This document shows, one piece after another, positions 1-10,650 of a stretch of DNA of 64,000 nt. Under the pieces are notes generated by a model. The model saw nothing but the letters and a program-made list of their open reading frames with translations, made no database searches and was not told the origin of the DNA. The DNA is taken from assembly GCF_034190915.1 (NCBI RefSeq), contig NW_026947506.1, forward strand, positions 36,889,748 to 36,953,747, in the 5' to 3' direction. The stretch's first letter is position 1. Each line of letters starts with the position of its first letter. Both the position numbers and the translations under genes were made by a program. The stretch comes from Cavia porcellus (lineage: Eukaryota > Chordata > Mammalia > Rodentia > Caviidae).

Positions 1-724
1 AACTATGCTCAGGAATATTTTGGTGGTGTTGGGGAAGCTATTCTAGTCCCTGTGTTTTAAGAAAGTCATGGACATTTTCCTATATATTAGACAGTTAACC
101 CTTTGTTCTGAGTGACAATTTATATTTTTATTTTACCTAAATAATCTTTTGGAAAAAGCTCCATTTTCCCTAAGGAAATGACATGGTTCCTCTTCCTGGG
201 AAATAAAAATTGTGAAAATATTGTGCATTTCTTTTCTCTTCAGCTACTGGGGAGCTCAGAGCCAAATCAGAAATTCAGCTATAATACATTAACCCTCAGC
301 TCTGTGGAGTTTACGTATTTCTTTTCACTTTCCTTCACGTGGCTTCTTAATTTTGACTCTCAGTTTTAGTTTTTCAATTTTTATTTTACTATATGTGCCT
401 TCAACATTGTCTCAAGTCTATATGGGAAAAGGCAGAGCATAAAATAAAGAAATAAACATAATTAGATAAGGCTGTTTTTTAATATCCACACATCCCATAA
501 GTAAAAAGATATTAAAACTTTGTCTCTAAGGTAATTTTCTACGTGCAGTGTTTTCTATTCTGGCTGAGTTTCATTATAACATTGAAGACAGATCCTTCAA
601 GGAAAAAGAATTCTAGTCTAGAAAATTATTATAAAAATCACAGTTTAAAATTGCAGCATCTATGTAAATGCTCATCTTTGAAGGAAACGAGTGTGCCATT
701 GAAGACCCCGAGAGAGATACGGCA
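1..724. other. AT-rich sequence, no gene or repeat recognised
   Basis: I see no convincing exon, SINE, LTR or long reading frame here. The sequence is AT-rich with stops in all frames. It could be old L1 or unique intergenic DNA; I cannot tell which. Confidence 0.5.
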
Positions 725-1255
725 AGTCCAAAATGTGATACAAAAATACAGCGAATATTTAAATTAAAACATTTATCACAATAAAAGACATTGCCGTGAG
801 TCTGCCCTCAAAAACTCCACCTCAGATATACTTATTCCACTGTTCTTGCCACTTTCTCCAGTGGTTTGGAGAGTTCTCTTTCCTGAGTGTCCTTAATTAT
901 GATGTCTTGGGGGCCTTGATGTCCTGAATCCATTCAAAGTGTTTTCCTCTCCTGGCCGGAAGTCACATGGTGCCAGATCCAGTGAATAAGGTGGACAGAA
1001 TCATGTTTTTACAAGCCTGTGTTTCCACTGGGTGGTAGTCAGCAGCAGCATTCACTGATTTTTGTTCAAAACTTGTAAAAACTCATGAAAGAAGTCTTCC
1101 AGAGCTGCTTCAGAAAGTGGCCAGGGCGACGGGACAAATGTGTTCAAAGTGAGGGGAAGGATTTGAAGAGATTCGTGGCAACATGCCTTCTATTGGAATG
1201 TATTTTTCAAACATTTAACCAGTCACTGTATATTTCTATCAAACCTCATCAGTCA
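725..1255 (-). mobile_element. Fold-back mariner-type element, copy 1 (MARNA-like)
   Basis: A degraded mariner relic with long terminal inverted repeats. The left arm (about 725-895) and right arm (about 1075-1255) are reverse complements of each other. Both encode the C-terminal end of a mariner transposase: the right arm reads CFRKWPGRRDKCVQSEG on the plus strand, and the left arm gives the related NHWRKWQEQWNKYI on the minus strand. The middle (about 896-1074) carries more of the transposase C-terminal third on the minus strand only. No functional transposase remains. It matches what I recall of the ancient eutherian family MARNA. Confidence 0.75.
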
Positions 1256-1912
1256 CAAAATGTAAATGCAAAATAACTATGCAGCATTATCTTAATGCCC
1301 TGGTGCAAGGATTTAAAGCTTGCAGGAAAAAGAATGCACGATTTCTGTCTAGGTGCTGCTTATGGAGTCTCCATGCTTACAGTTTTCATGAAGTCCCTGA
1401 AGCAGTTTCTCAGACCTCAAGCACCTCACCTGTCTGGGCTTCACGGTGTCCCTACAAGAACCTGTTTTATTAATCTGTCAACACCGATTGTCAAATCAAT
1501 TCCTTGTGTAAACTGAAATTGATTTAAAGGAAAAGCAGTTTAAATAATACATATCGTATGTGAATTCATGAGTTTGCTATTTTCCTAATCCACATTGAAA
1601 TCAATTGGTAGCTGTTAAAATAAGAAGTAGCCTTGTGCATCCACTAAAACCGTCTCTTTCTCCTCACAGTGACCCTAGGTGTGGCGGGGGAAGGCAGCTC
1701 TGTCTTGGAGGGTAACTCTGTCCAATGCAGCAGCTCAGAGCTCTTGGGAGGAGCAGGCCAGTTAACTGGGCTAAGGGAGGGGACCCCAGGTGAATGAGTC
1801 AGCAAGGGGGACCCTCCCCCCAGCACTGATGAGCAAATGAGGTGAAGTGGGGATACACACAGGAAGTCCTGCCAATGATTGCTGAACAGTGAGTCTTACG
1901 GAAGTCTTAATT
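1256..1912. other. Unassigned sequence
   Basis: I recognise no gene or repeat. A GC-richer stretch at about 1640-1830 opens a short minus-strand frame, but it is proline/serine-rich, lacks any domain and looks like chance. Confidence 0.4.
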
Positions 1913-2103
1913 TTGGGCATGGGGGTACACACCTGTCGTCCAAGCACTCTGGAAAGAGGAGAATAGAGGATTGCAAATTTGAGCCCAGCCCATGCAAGTC
2001 AGTGACTTAGTGAGACCTTTTCCTCAAAACGAAAAGGGGTGGAGCAAATTCAGTGTGAAGGCTGTGGGTTCAGTCCTAGTATCAAAGACCAAAATAATAA
2101 AAA
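1913..2103 (+). mobile_element. B1-dID composite SINE
   Basis: The B1 half (about 1913-2035) is followed by a diverged ID half (about 2036-2080) and an A-rich tail. The copy is old: the ID promoter boxes are badly eroded. Confidence 0.75.
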
Positions 2104-2270
2104 AGCTCTTACTTATGACTCGGGATAAGGGCATCTCATTACAGCAAGGCCACAGTGAGCATCTAGCCTGCCTCCAAATCCTATTTGTCAAAGCTCTGAT
2201 GCATTTTGGCCAGCTGTGGAAATGACTGACAGAGACTGGCTTCCAGCCCTGCCTGACACTTGGCATTTAA

Positions 2271-2550
2271 AGCAATGCTTTTCAACCTCAAACCCTAGCC
2301 CTGCACAGTCAGCATCTCCTAGAACTTGCTAGAAATGCAAACTTGTGGGGCTGGGGATTTAGCTCAGCGGCATAAGCACCTTCCTTGCAAGTGTGTGGTC
2401 GTGAGTTCAATCCCTGGTACCAATAAAAAAACGAAAAAGACAAAAAAAAAAAAAAAAAAAAAAAAAAAAGAAATGCAAACTTGTGGGCCAGACCAGTGGG
2501 ATCCCTGTGCTCCTGAGTCTCTGATGGATGCTGGAGCTTGAGAAACGCTG
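2271..2550 (-). mobile_element. MER5A-like hAT element, split by an ID SINE
   Basis: Flank-to-flank similarity to the non-autonomous hAT-Charlie element MER5A as I recall it: AACTTGCTAGAAATGCAAAC in the middle and TTGAGAAACGCTG at the right end. It is split at 2350-2469 by a young ID insertion. Removing the insertion and one target duplication gives a continuous element. Confidence 0.7.
2350..2469 (+). mobile_element. ID-type SINE, young, with target duplication
   Basis: A tRNA-Ala-derived SINE with A box (TTTAGCTCAGCGG) and B box (GAGTTCAATCC), then the family tail after GGTACC and a long A run. An 18-bp direct repeat, GAAATGCAAACTTGTGGG, flanks it (2332-2349 and 2470-2487) without mismatch, which marks target-primed insertion and a recent date. 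Confidence 0.9.
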
Positions 2551-2604
2551 TCTGGAAGAAATCACATTGTCGTGATGATGTTTTAAATGTAGGCCTACTA
2601 GAAA

Positions 2605-2725
2605 AGAGACCCGAGTTCTCATCCTGGATCTGCAGCTAATTTGCTGAGACCTCGAGCAAAGGCCATGTTACTCCGACCCTCAGTCTCTTCATCTGGAAGA
2701 AATGCAGATTCCCAGCAGGGTGGGA
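2605..2725 (+). mobile_element. MIR fragment
   Basis: The stretch from the 'ctggatctgcagctaatttg' area to 'ctcagtctcttcatctgg' follows the MIR core order (tRNA-related SINE, mammal-wide). It is heavily diverged. Confidence 0.6.
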
Positions 2726-2769
2726 GCATCAGCATCCCGTGGGAAACAGATTTCTGAGGCAGCCTACAT

Positions 2770-3060
2770 AGGGCAAAGATGGCAGAACGATCATACTTTA
2801 TGACTTCGTTTATAGTAAACCTTAGCCTGGGCCCAAACTAATCTATAATGGGACCAATCAGAGCTGCCCAATGGAAGGCGTGGGTGATTGATTAGGAAAG
2901 GAACGGGCACCCTGGGAACTTTTTTGGGGTGGTGGTGATATTGTCTTGATGGGACTACATGCATGTATGCATTTCTTAAAATTTATTGGATGATGTGCAT
3001 AAGTTGACTGTATTTTACTCAATGCATTTGGACCCTAAAAACTACAGTCAAGCTGCGTAA
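2770..3060 (+). mobile_element. Old L1 3' end (L1M type)
   Basis: The order of motifs matches the 3' UTR of old mammalian L1: a segment near 2840, then GGAACTTTTTTGGGGTGG at about 2918, then a TCTTGAT..GGACTACATG block and ATTTTACTCAATGC close to the end. No ORF2 sequence is attached. Confidence 0.65.
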
Positions 3061-3335
3061 GTGCTTGGGGTGAAATATACTGATGTATGTGCAATTCATT
3101 TTGAAATATAGCCAAAACAGGCACATTCCTGTTTCCCATTATCTTTCATTTTGCTCTTTAAATTATTTATGCTTTGGGCTTCTCATAGAAGAGAAACCAT
3201 GTCATATTTAACCTCTGGGTCTGATTTATGTCACTTTGTGAAAATGGGAAGGAGATTTAGGGATGACGGAGGTGAAAGAGGAAATAGGATCAAGATGAGA
3301 TTGTATATACCAGTGCTCCATGAATATATTGATTA

Positions 3336-3336
3336 T

Positions 3337-3391
<55 letters not shown>

Positions 3392-3392
3392 C
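3336..3392. repeat. Compound (CA)n(TA)n microsatellite
   Basis: About 17 CA units run directly into about 10 TA units. The surrounding 3061-3577 is otherwise unassigned AT-rich DNA. Reading frames crossing it (THTHTH, IYIYIY) are artefacts of the repeat. Confidence 0.95.
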
Positions 3393-3577
3393 ATTACATT
3401 TTCTTTTTTAAAAATCCTAAAATATGTGAAATAAAATCAGGCTGACTTGTTGGATGGGTAGAAGACTGGATAGTTGGATAGATAGGTGACCAAGTGAGTT
3501 TCATCAAATGTAGAATCTGGGAGGTATGTAAGTGGTTACTGCAAAACTCTTTCAACTTTTCATTAAGTTTGGCTTTT

Positions 3578-3737
3578 TGGAAGTAGAGGATACTAGGAAC
3601 TGAACCCAGGACTTTTGCACGGAATTACACCTTCAGGCCTTTTAATTTTTTTTTAAATTTTGGGACAGGGTCTAAATTTTCAAGCCGTTCAGGATGGGCT
3701 GGAAGTTTTGCAATTTTGTGATCCACCATGCCTGCTT
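3578..3737 (-). mobile_element. B1-dID SINE
   Basis: Antisense ID half (about 3588-3640, 'ggaactgaacccagg') followed by an antisense B1 half that stops early near 3737, losing most of the B1 5' end. Confidence 0.7.
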
Positions 3738-4578
3738 CAGTACAGACATTTTAATAATAAAATATCGAAGAGAAATTCTGCTGCTGAATCTCTCCTATTA
3801 ATGGTGTCTTTCCTGAAAAATTCCACCATTTGCAGGAGGTCCATTTTTTCCCTTTTAGCTTTTAAGCCATGCACACGCAGGTATTCCGGGAACAACAGTT
3901 TGGGAGACTGTTGGATTTTGACTTCGATAGTAAACTTGTTGGGCTGGAATCTGTCCACAGTTCTGACTGCGGGACAGGCCCGGGCGTGTTCCTGGGCTTT
4001 GCTGTTGCTATTTAGCCGCAGACACATGACGCCCAGGCTGCCTCCTGTCCTCGGTGTGCGGATTTGAGAACCACCTCTGCCAAACATCTATGTGCCATGA
4101 CACATGTCGGTCACCAGGGGGCGCATTCACGCCACAGTTGCCTGAGGCTCCCTTACTTGAGAGCCGCAGTGTCAAATTATTATCTGTGCTCCTCTGAGTT
4201 CCCCAAGGGCTAGTCCCATCATGCCTCACTTCCTCCGTTAGTTCAGTCACCCCCAAAGGACCAGGGCTTTGCACCACGAGCCTTCCGCCCATCCCCAGCA
4301 TGACGCAGCAAGCCGTTCTGCCATTGGGCCGGCTTTGAGTGCCCAGCTCACCTGGGGTCTCATCACCCATTGTCTGCAGCTGTAGGGCTGATGGCGCTGT
4401 GAGCTCTGCAGCCTCTGATCGCAACCTTTTCCGTGCAGGCTCCTCTCCCCTCCCCTCTGACCTAGCTTTTTGTGTCTCTTATATGTAACCTTCTGCAGAT
4501 TCTGAGCTGGAGCCAAGTCTCTTTCATGCTTCCCACAGTTGCTCCTAAGACATTTCTCTCCCTCCCTTCTTTCTTTCT
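3738..4578. other. Unassigned GC-richer sequence
   Basis: Several overlapping minus-strand frames (4008-4424, 4247-4516) are open for 90-138 codons, but they lack recognisable domains and disagree in frame. A short ACACCTCTGCC/TTTGAGAACCACC motif near 4066 may be a scrap of a MER5A end. I call no gene. Confidence 0.4.
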
Positions 4579-4752
4579 TTTTTTTTTTTTTTTTTTTTTT
4601 TTCCTTTTTCTTTTTGTGGTATTAGAGATTGAACCTAGGGCCTTTGCGCTGAGCTACATCTGCATGCCTTTTAAAACTACTGAGACAGAGTCTTGCTAAA
4701 CCTCTAAGTTCCCCAGGGTGGGTTTGAACTTGTGATTCCCTTTCCTCAGTCT
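4579..4752 (-). mobile_element. B1-dID SINE with long oligo-T end
   Basis: A T run at 4579-4601 (the A tail in sense) leads into an antisense ID half and a B1 half truncated near 4752. Confidence 0.75.
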
Positions 4753-5289
4753 CTGCAGGGTCCTGGTGGAACGGCCACTGCACACTCTCTCTTCCCTTTC
4801 TTATTCAAAATCCAGCGGACATCTGCTGGTCTTCCAGTGTTAGCTCTGGGTTCCTCCAGTCTCAATGCAGGTTCATTCCCCACAGGTGTATTGGCCCCTG
4901 CACAGCCACACCTCCACGGGCCTGTCCCACACCCCTGGGGGGTGGCACACAGGTGTGATGCTGGCTGGTCCTCCCTTGCAGTCCTGAAGGAGCCAGGCGT
5001 TTCTCTCTCCACTGACAGGAGGCAGTGGAGTTGGCAACAGACATGCAGCCTGCTCTCCGGGACAGGTGACCTGGCCACCACAGCCTGTGGCCTGAGGTAG
5101 CAGGAGAGGAAGTTGGTGGGGACCAGTAAGGGAAACGCTGTCCCTTTCTGAAGCACAGTTGCCTGTAGTGTGTTTCTCATTTAAGCTATACCCAAGCAAA
5201 ATGTTTAAGGAGAAAGTTGGATTCTTGGGCGAAAGTTGAGGTTTCTACATTTCAATGTAGAAACTCACCTGGATCTGATATTCTCATTA
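4753..5289. other. Unassigned sequence
   Basis: Unique-looking DNA. Minus-strand frames of 108-144 codons overlap here in different frames and show no domain, so I treat them as chance openings in GC-rich sequence. Confidence 0.4.
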
Positions 5290-5476
5290 GATATTTTGAG
5301 GTGATAGAGTTCTGGCGATTGAACTCGGGGCTTTCTCACTGAAGCACATCCCCAGCCCTTTATTTTTTATTTTAAGACAAGGCCTCTAGATTGTCCAGCT
5401 GGGCTTGAGCTCTCGGTCCTCCTGCCTCAGCTCCTAGCTTGCCGGGGTGACAGGCATGCACCACCACATTCAGCTT
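5290..5476 (-). mobile_element. B1-dID SINE, near full length
   Basis: ID half at about 5300-5360, linker TTTATTTTTTATTTTAAGAC, B1 half to about 5476 including the GCATGCACCACCAC promoter-proximal end. Confidence 0.85.
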
Positions 5477-5972
5477 AGAATGTAGTTTAGGCAGGGCAGA
5501 CTTGGATGTGCAGCTGAGACCTTTCATTTTTACAGTCATGGGACAAATGTCAGAGCTTTTCTCAGAGTGAATCTGAAAGGCAGAGAATTGCGGCCAGTTT
5601 TTTACAAAGGAAGCTTAGATGGTTTTCTCTGCAGAATCTCCTGGTTCACAACGAGGGCAAAAGTCTGCTCTCCAAATAGGAATCCCCTGTCTCTTGCCAG
5701 TGAATTAATTGCTTTCTGCCTTGTGCTATTTACAGAATACTGAGAACAAGCTAAAGGGAAGGAGGAAAAAAAATCACTTTAGAAAGAAGAATTTTAGGCA
5801 CCAAAGGAAGTCATGCCTGCTAAGTGAGACAGGATGAGATTTAGCCATGAAAAGGAGCAGATAAGTGACCGTCATGTGATGCAGCTGGGAAAGGAGCCTG
5901 TCTGGCAGCATAGGAGCACTGCTAGCTGGGGGTGAGGTGGGTCCTTCCAGAACCTTCTAGGAACTGTGTTCA
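5477..5972. other. Unassigned sequence
   Basis: Nothing recognisable. An A-rich stretch lies near 5760-5800, with no SINE body attached. Confidence 0.4.
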
Positions 5973-6169
5973 ACATTTTTTTTTTTATACTGGGGACTGA
6001 ACCCTGAGCCTTTGCACTGACCTACATCCTCAGCCCCTTTGCATTTTTATTTTGAGACACCATCTGGCTAAGTCACTAAACTGCCCGGGCTGGGCTCAAA
6101 TTTACAATCCTCCTGCCTCAGCCTCCCAGAGTGCTGGGATCACAAGCGGGTGCCACCACGTCTAGCTTG
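5973..6169 (-). mobile_element. B1-dID SINE, near full length
   Basis: Oligo-T at 5977-5986, ID half with the antisense A box (CTGACCTACATCCTCAGCCC), then a complete B1 half ending at the CACCACGTCTAGCTT end. Confidence 0.85.
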
Positions 6170-7281
6170 TTCTTTTCACTTTATGGTCCAGCAGCTCTTT
6201 CACACACTTGGTGTGCTCTGCTGGGATTCCAGTAGAATTGGAAACAGAAAGGTGATTTCCCTTAAACTGAAATTTTAAAATGTTTCCCATGGATTATCTG
6301 CGGGGTGGATTGCTTAGTAACGGTGACTTTTAGCCACGCACAATATTATTGTTTTTTCTAAAAGGCTCTTTCTAATAGCGGGTCATGAACTGCTGAGCTC
6401 ATACTGGCTGATGGCACCGCCCATAAAATGGTCCTGGTCAGGACATCTCTCCACAGGTGACTGAGTGCTGTCCAGCTGGCGCCAAGGGAGAAGGTGCTCC
6501 CCAGGCCTCCCTCCCTCCTTTCTGCTTCCCTCCCTGTTCCCTCTCCTCTCCTTCCCTCCTCTCCTCCTCTCTCTCCCTCTTCCTTCTCCAGGCCTCCTTT
6601 CCTCCTCCCTGAGCTGCAGCTGTGTGGAAGCCAGGCAGGGCCTGACTGTGCTCCTAACAGCCCAGTAGGGGACGCGATGCTGCAGAGAAGCCGATTCAGA
6701 GAAGGGATGGCTGGGAGTCCCCGCGACCCCCCGCGCCTTCTGCGGGTCAGAGGTGGGCTGGGAAAGGCGCACCCAGCCAGTCTCCGTTTCCCAGCAGCCC
6801 CGACCCCATCTTTTTGGGCAGCCCATGGATGGCAGAGGATATGTTTGAAGATGATGTTGACAGTGTTTATAATCCCACCTGAGCCTGCTGCTTCCCATCA
6901 GGGCTGGGATCTCCGTGGCCATCCCTGAATGGAGGGGTCTCTAGAAGGGCTCAACCCACAAGTGAGCAGATGGGGACCCCACAGCCTGGACCCCAGAGCC
7001 CACCTTCCTTTCACATGGAGATGCCAGCTCTACACAGGTCTGCCCCGTGGCCGTGGGAGGTGACAGTTGGGGGCGGGATGCGGCATGGGATTTGCAGCTA
7101 GGCCTGCAAGTGGCTCCCAGACTCCCGAATATTCAGAGCACAGTCATGGGGACCCCTCCCCCATGACACGCTGCAGGGGGCCTGAGAAATATGCTTGCAT
7201 CCCAAGAGAAGAGGAAGCTGCCTTCCCCTCCATTCACTCCTGATCCTACAGTGCACAGAGCAGAGATACAGTGCTAGCTGG
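6170..7281. other. Unassigned, locally GC-rich sequence
   Basis: No repeat family recognised outside the pyrimidine tract at 6504-6612. Opposed frames (6383-6922 minus, 6494-6928 plus) are open on both strands across low-complexity sequence, which argues against coding. Confidence 0.4.
6504..6612. repeat. Polypyrimidine (CT-rich) tract
   Basis: About 110 bases almost purely C and T on the plus strand, interrupted by a few G/A. Long homopurine-homopyrimidine tracts can form triplex (H-DNA); that is inference. Confidence 0.85.
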
Positions 7282-7487
7282 TTGTGCGCGTGGGGGTGCA
7301 CGCCTGTAGTCCCAGCGCTCCAGGAGGCTGATGCAGGAGTTCTGCAAGCTTAAACCCGGCCTAAGCAACTTAGTGAGATCTTGTCTCTAAATAAAAATTT
7401 TAAAAGGGCTGGTGATGTAGCTCAGTGTGAAAGAACTGGATCCAATCCCCAGTGACAAATTAATAAATAAAAATAAAATGAAAAATA
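7282..7487 (+). mobile_element. B1-dID SINE
   Basis: B1 half from GTGCGCGTGGGGGTGCACGC, linker near 7390, ID half GGGCTGGTGATGTAGCTCAG, and a tail of repeated AATAAA-like units. Confidence 0.85.
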
Positions 7488-8288
7488 GAAAAAGGAGGCA
7501 GGGAGAAAGACATAGTTGACAACAAAGACAACAATCCCATCCCTCTCTCCCTTCCTCCTGTGTTCTTCCCTTCTTCTTCTTCCCTCCTCCCAGGCTTTGG
7601 GGTTATTCGTTCCTGCAGGGGAATCTACCCTTCCCTGACTGCTGCATCAGAAAGCCCACCAGTGCCCACACTGCCTCTGGCCTCATTAATCTTCCTGACA
7701 CAGTAGTGACTCAGGACTTGGGTCCTCAGTTCCCGTCCTGAGACTTCCTGACCTGGGTGGCCTTGTGAAGCTTCTTCGTTCCTCAGACACAGGGATTTGG
7801 AATGTGAGGTTGACGGTTTCACTGTAATGCTGGCAGCAGAAGAGATGGCAGAGCACGCTGGCCAGGTGCCTGAGACCCCACTGTCCCAGCCTGCAGGTCG
7901 CTGCCTGGAGAGAAGGAGCAGGAGAGGCACTGACTCATCCTCTTGTTGCATCGCACAAGAGGCGAAAGCCTGTAGAGTGTGTGTCCTCCTGTCCAGATTG
8001 TCCTCCATCTGCTGCTAAGTTTGCAGCAGCTTAGCCAATGGTGAGAGGTAGCTCTTGCATGCAAGGTGCCCGACCCACTGGGCAACAGACTCCACACAGG
8101 CTCTGGCGTTGGATACAGCCCCCATAGCTGCCCCTTATCCCTGGGGCACAGGCAGGGTCTGGGGGCTGCCTTAGGGGAGTTTTGTACATTTTCACCCTTG
8201 AAGCCTGCAGAGTAAGCCACGCGGAATCACATTTACAAAGCTGTTTCACTCATCCCAAGGCACAATGGATATGATGGATGTAGCTGGG
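7488..8288. other. Unassigned sequence
   Basis: No repeat recognised. The frames at 7625-8008 (minus), 7797-8018 (plus) and 7819-8220 (minus) overlap one another without any domain. Confidence 0.4.
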
Positions 8289-8481
8289 GTTTTTCTGTGG
8301 TACTGGGGGTTGAACCCAGGATCTTCACACAGCACTACACCCCAAGTACTTTTATATGTTATATTTTGAGACAGGGTCTCGCTAAGTCATGAAGTTGCCC
8401 AGGATGGGCTTGAACTTGAGATGCTCTTTTCTGAGCCTCCCAGCGTGCTGGGATTGCAGGCCTGCATCACCATGCCTGGGG
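8289..8481 (-). mobile_element. B1-dID SINE, near full length
   Basis: Reads GTACTGGGGGTTGAACCCAG at the ID end and GCATCACCATGCCTGGG at the B1 end, with a TATATGTTATATTTTGAGAC linker. Confidence 0.85.
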
Positions 8482-9310
8482 ATGAAATACAGTTTTAAGA
8501 GAGATGGGAACAAAGCTAAATGTAACAGCAGGTGGACTTCTCCCATCAGACTTCTTTCCTGGCCACTGTTTTCTCGGGGTGGTGCTAATGGTGAGATATG
8601 GGGGAGCCCTCTTCTTGCATCTTGGAACAGAGCTGGGAGATCTTTTTCTGGGGCATTGTTTGTCCGAACTTCCCTGCCATTAGCATTGAACCAGCTGCAT
8701 CTGATGCCTCCCAAGACAGAGACAGGCTCGGGGCTCAAGAGCTCACCTTCCACGCTACCTAGCAACAAACAGGAACTGCGATCTCCTAAGACTCAAACCC
8801 AAACCCCAGTGCAGCCGTAAACTCTGCTGACAGCAATCTAGGGGCTGGAAGAAGCACCAAGGAAAGAGAGGTTGCCAAAGAAACCAAGGAGTTAGTCTGT
8901 TTTTTTAACCTGCAAATAAAAACTCATCATCAATGTACAAATCACAGGCTAGGCTGGAAGGCGCGCCGAGGGGTGCGGGGCCAATGGCGGACCTGGCTTT
9001 AGGGAGCAGATTCTCTTCCAGCCCCGGGGCTCTAGCTTGCTTGGTGTGAAAGTTACATTTTCTTCTCTCGGGTTTCCTTTTCTCACTCATTTGCTGATCT
9101 TTCCCACCTTTAATTTCTTTCTGGGCATCGTTCATGTTTTTGCTTCGGATAGGATGGTTCACTGTTCTACCCCTATTCCTGCGTAAGGAATTTATTTCTT
9201 GATGTACCTGCTTCATTTCTGCTTCCTGGAATCATTTGCCATTGCAACACGATGCTCACATTGACCAAGCAGGCCAGAGAGTGCCAGGAAATGTAGAAAA
9301 ACATTCTTTG
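8482..9310. other. Unassigned sequence containing one notable reading frame
   Basis: No repeat recognised. A short CpG-rich patch lies near 8957-8995 (contains GGCGCGCC). See the separate entry for the minus-strand frame at 8905-9216. Confidence 0.45.
8905..9216 (-). other. Open reading frame of uncertain status (103 codons)
   Basis: Product not recognised. The frame is Lys/Arg-rich in its first 60 residues (for example KEIKGGKDQQMSEKRKPERR) and ends in an acidic stretch (YIDDEFLFAG). It is not low-complexity and overlaps no repeat I know. Reading on the minus strand, a CAG precedes GTTAAA right at the stop codon, and TTCCAG precedes the start by a few bases, so it could also be an internal exon. 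A chance ORF is the default explanation. Confidence 0.2.
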
Positions 9311-9490
9311 TGGCTGGGTGTGGTGGTGCATACCAGGAATCTCAACGGTCTGGGAAGTTGAGGCAGGAGGATCAGTTTCAAGCCCAAACTGGGCAGTTTA
9401 TTAAGAACCTCTCTAACAAAAAAAAAAAAGGGAAGTAAGCCAGCAGGCCAGGGGTACAGCTCAGTACAAAGGGGTGCTCAGGGCTCAGTG
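9311..9490 (+). mobile_element. B1-dID SINE
   Basis: B1 half GGCTGGGTGTGGTGGTGCAT, an internal A run at 9419-9430, then a diverged ID half (CAGGGGTACAGCTCAGTAC). Confidence 0.8.
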
Positions 9491-9929
9491 GGAGGTGGAA
9501 TCGTCCACACAGCAGACAGTGGTGGGCCAGGAGCCCATTCTGGCCAGAGGCTCAGGGAAGGATATGGAGGAGGTGACAGTTGGATAAACTTAGTTATTGT
9601 TACCTCTGCAGAGAAGGATATGGGGGGCTTAGGGACAGGGGAGCCGCACACATGGAAGGCAGCCTGTAGCAGGGCCTCGGCTGCTGCTCGGAACCTTCTG
9701 CAGGGCAGCTTTGAGCCCTCCATTGCTCTCCTCCTGGACTCCTCCCTCCAGTTTGGAGGGAAATGGGGTACGGTTCAGTGAGCGAGGCGCCCCGGCCCTT
9801 TTTTCCCCCACCTGACAGGTTTCCCACACAGGACTGAAGCTCAGGCTTCCAGGGACGCCCGCTCATCCTGTGTGGGGGTTGTTGTCCTCGTGTGCGTCAG
9901 GCAGCACCAAGGCCACACCGCGTGCTGTT
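9491..9929. other. Unassigned sequence
   Basis: No gene or repeat recognised. Opposed short frames on both strands look accidental. Confidence 0.4.
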
Positions 9930-10275
9930 GCTGGAGTCGGCTGCTTGTATTCCAACCCTGACTCCACCAATTACAAGCTGTGTGTCTTGGGGCAAGTTGC
10001 TCACACTCTCTGTGCCTCACTTTTCCATACGATGTGAGGTTAATCATAGTAATGTCTCACTCACCAAGATGAAGTGAGATTGTGTTGTGAAGCATCACGT
10101 GCCACCCAGCAAAGATGACACAAGTGTTTTTTGTTTTTTTTTTTTTTGTCTTTTTCCTTTTTATCGGTACCAGGGATTGAACTCATGACTGCCTGCTTCC
10201 AAGGCAGGCGCTTATGCCGCTGAGCTAAATCCCCAGCCCCCGACACAAGTGTTTGATCAATAAAAGTAACATGCT
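9930..10275 (+). mobile_element. MIR, well preserved, split by an ID SINE
   Basis: Follows the MIR consensus in order: ACAAGCTGTGTGTCTTGGGG and CAAGTTGCTCACACTCTCTG, then CCTCACTTTTCC. The 3' end (GTGTTTGATCAATAAA) resumes after the ID inserted at about 10129-10241. Confidence 0.8.
10129..10241 (-). mobile_element. ID-type SINE inserted in MIR
   Basis: T run and family tail, then antisense B box and A box ending CTAAATCCCCAGCCCC. Flanked by the direct repeat GACACAAGTGTT (10117-10128 and 10242-10253). Confidence 0.9.
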
Positions 10276-10279
10276 GATC

Positions 10280-10490
10280 TAGGCCTGGTGCAGAGCATAA
10301 GCCTGTAATCCTCCTGCCTGGGGACTGCAACCCCACTACTGTAGGAGGATGAGGCAGGAGGGTGGCAAGTTCAATCCCAGCCTGGGACACCTCGTGAAAC
10401 CCAGTCTCAAAATAAAAGCATAAAAGGGCTGGGCTTGTGGTTCAGTTTGAAGATCTCAAGTTCAGTCTTCAAAAACAAGAAAAAGCTCGT
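10280..10490 (+). mobile_element. B1-dID SINE, diverged
   Basis: The B1 half carries a rearranged 5' part near 10300-10340. The ID half (GGGCTGGGCTTGTGGTTCAG) ends near 10485. Just downstream, 10505-10565, a short phrase (CACAGAGGCTTCACA) is repeated directly about 37 bases apart. Confidence 0.7.
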
Positions 10491-10650
10491 TGTAGGTACT
10501 GAGAATCCAGGGATGCCACAGAGGCTTCACAGGGATGTCCCTGACTGCACAGAGGCTTCACACGGGGGAGGAGACAAACAGGAAACAGTTAAGCAAGTGA
10601 ATGTTGGGACTGCAGTGTTACAGGCAATGTTAAGCAGCGGCAGGACAGAG

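Noticed and set aside
1085..1276. Short coding gene resembling transposase
   Set aside because: It is the C-terminal scrap in the right arm of a dead mariner element; no start region or catalytic core.
3151..3411. Frame with His-Thr and Ile-Tyr repeats
   Set aside because: Translation of a (CA)n(TA)n microsatellite.
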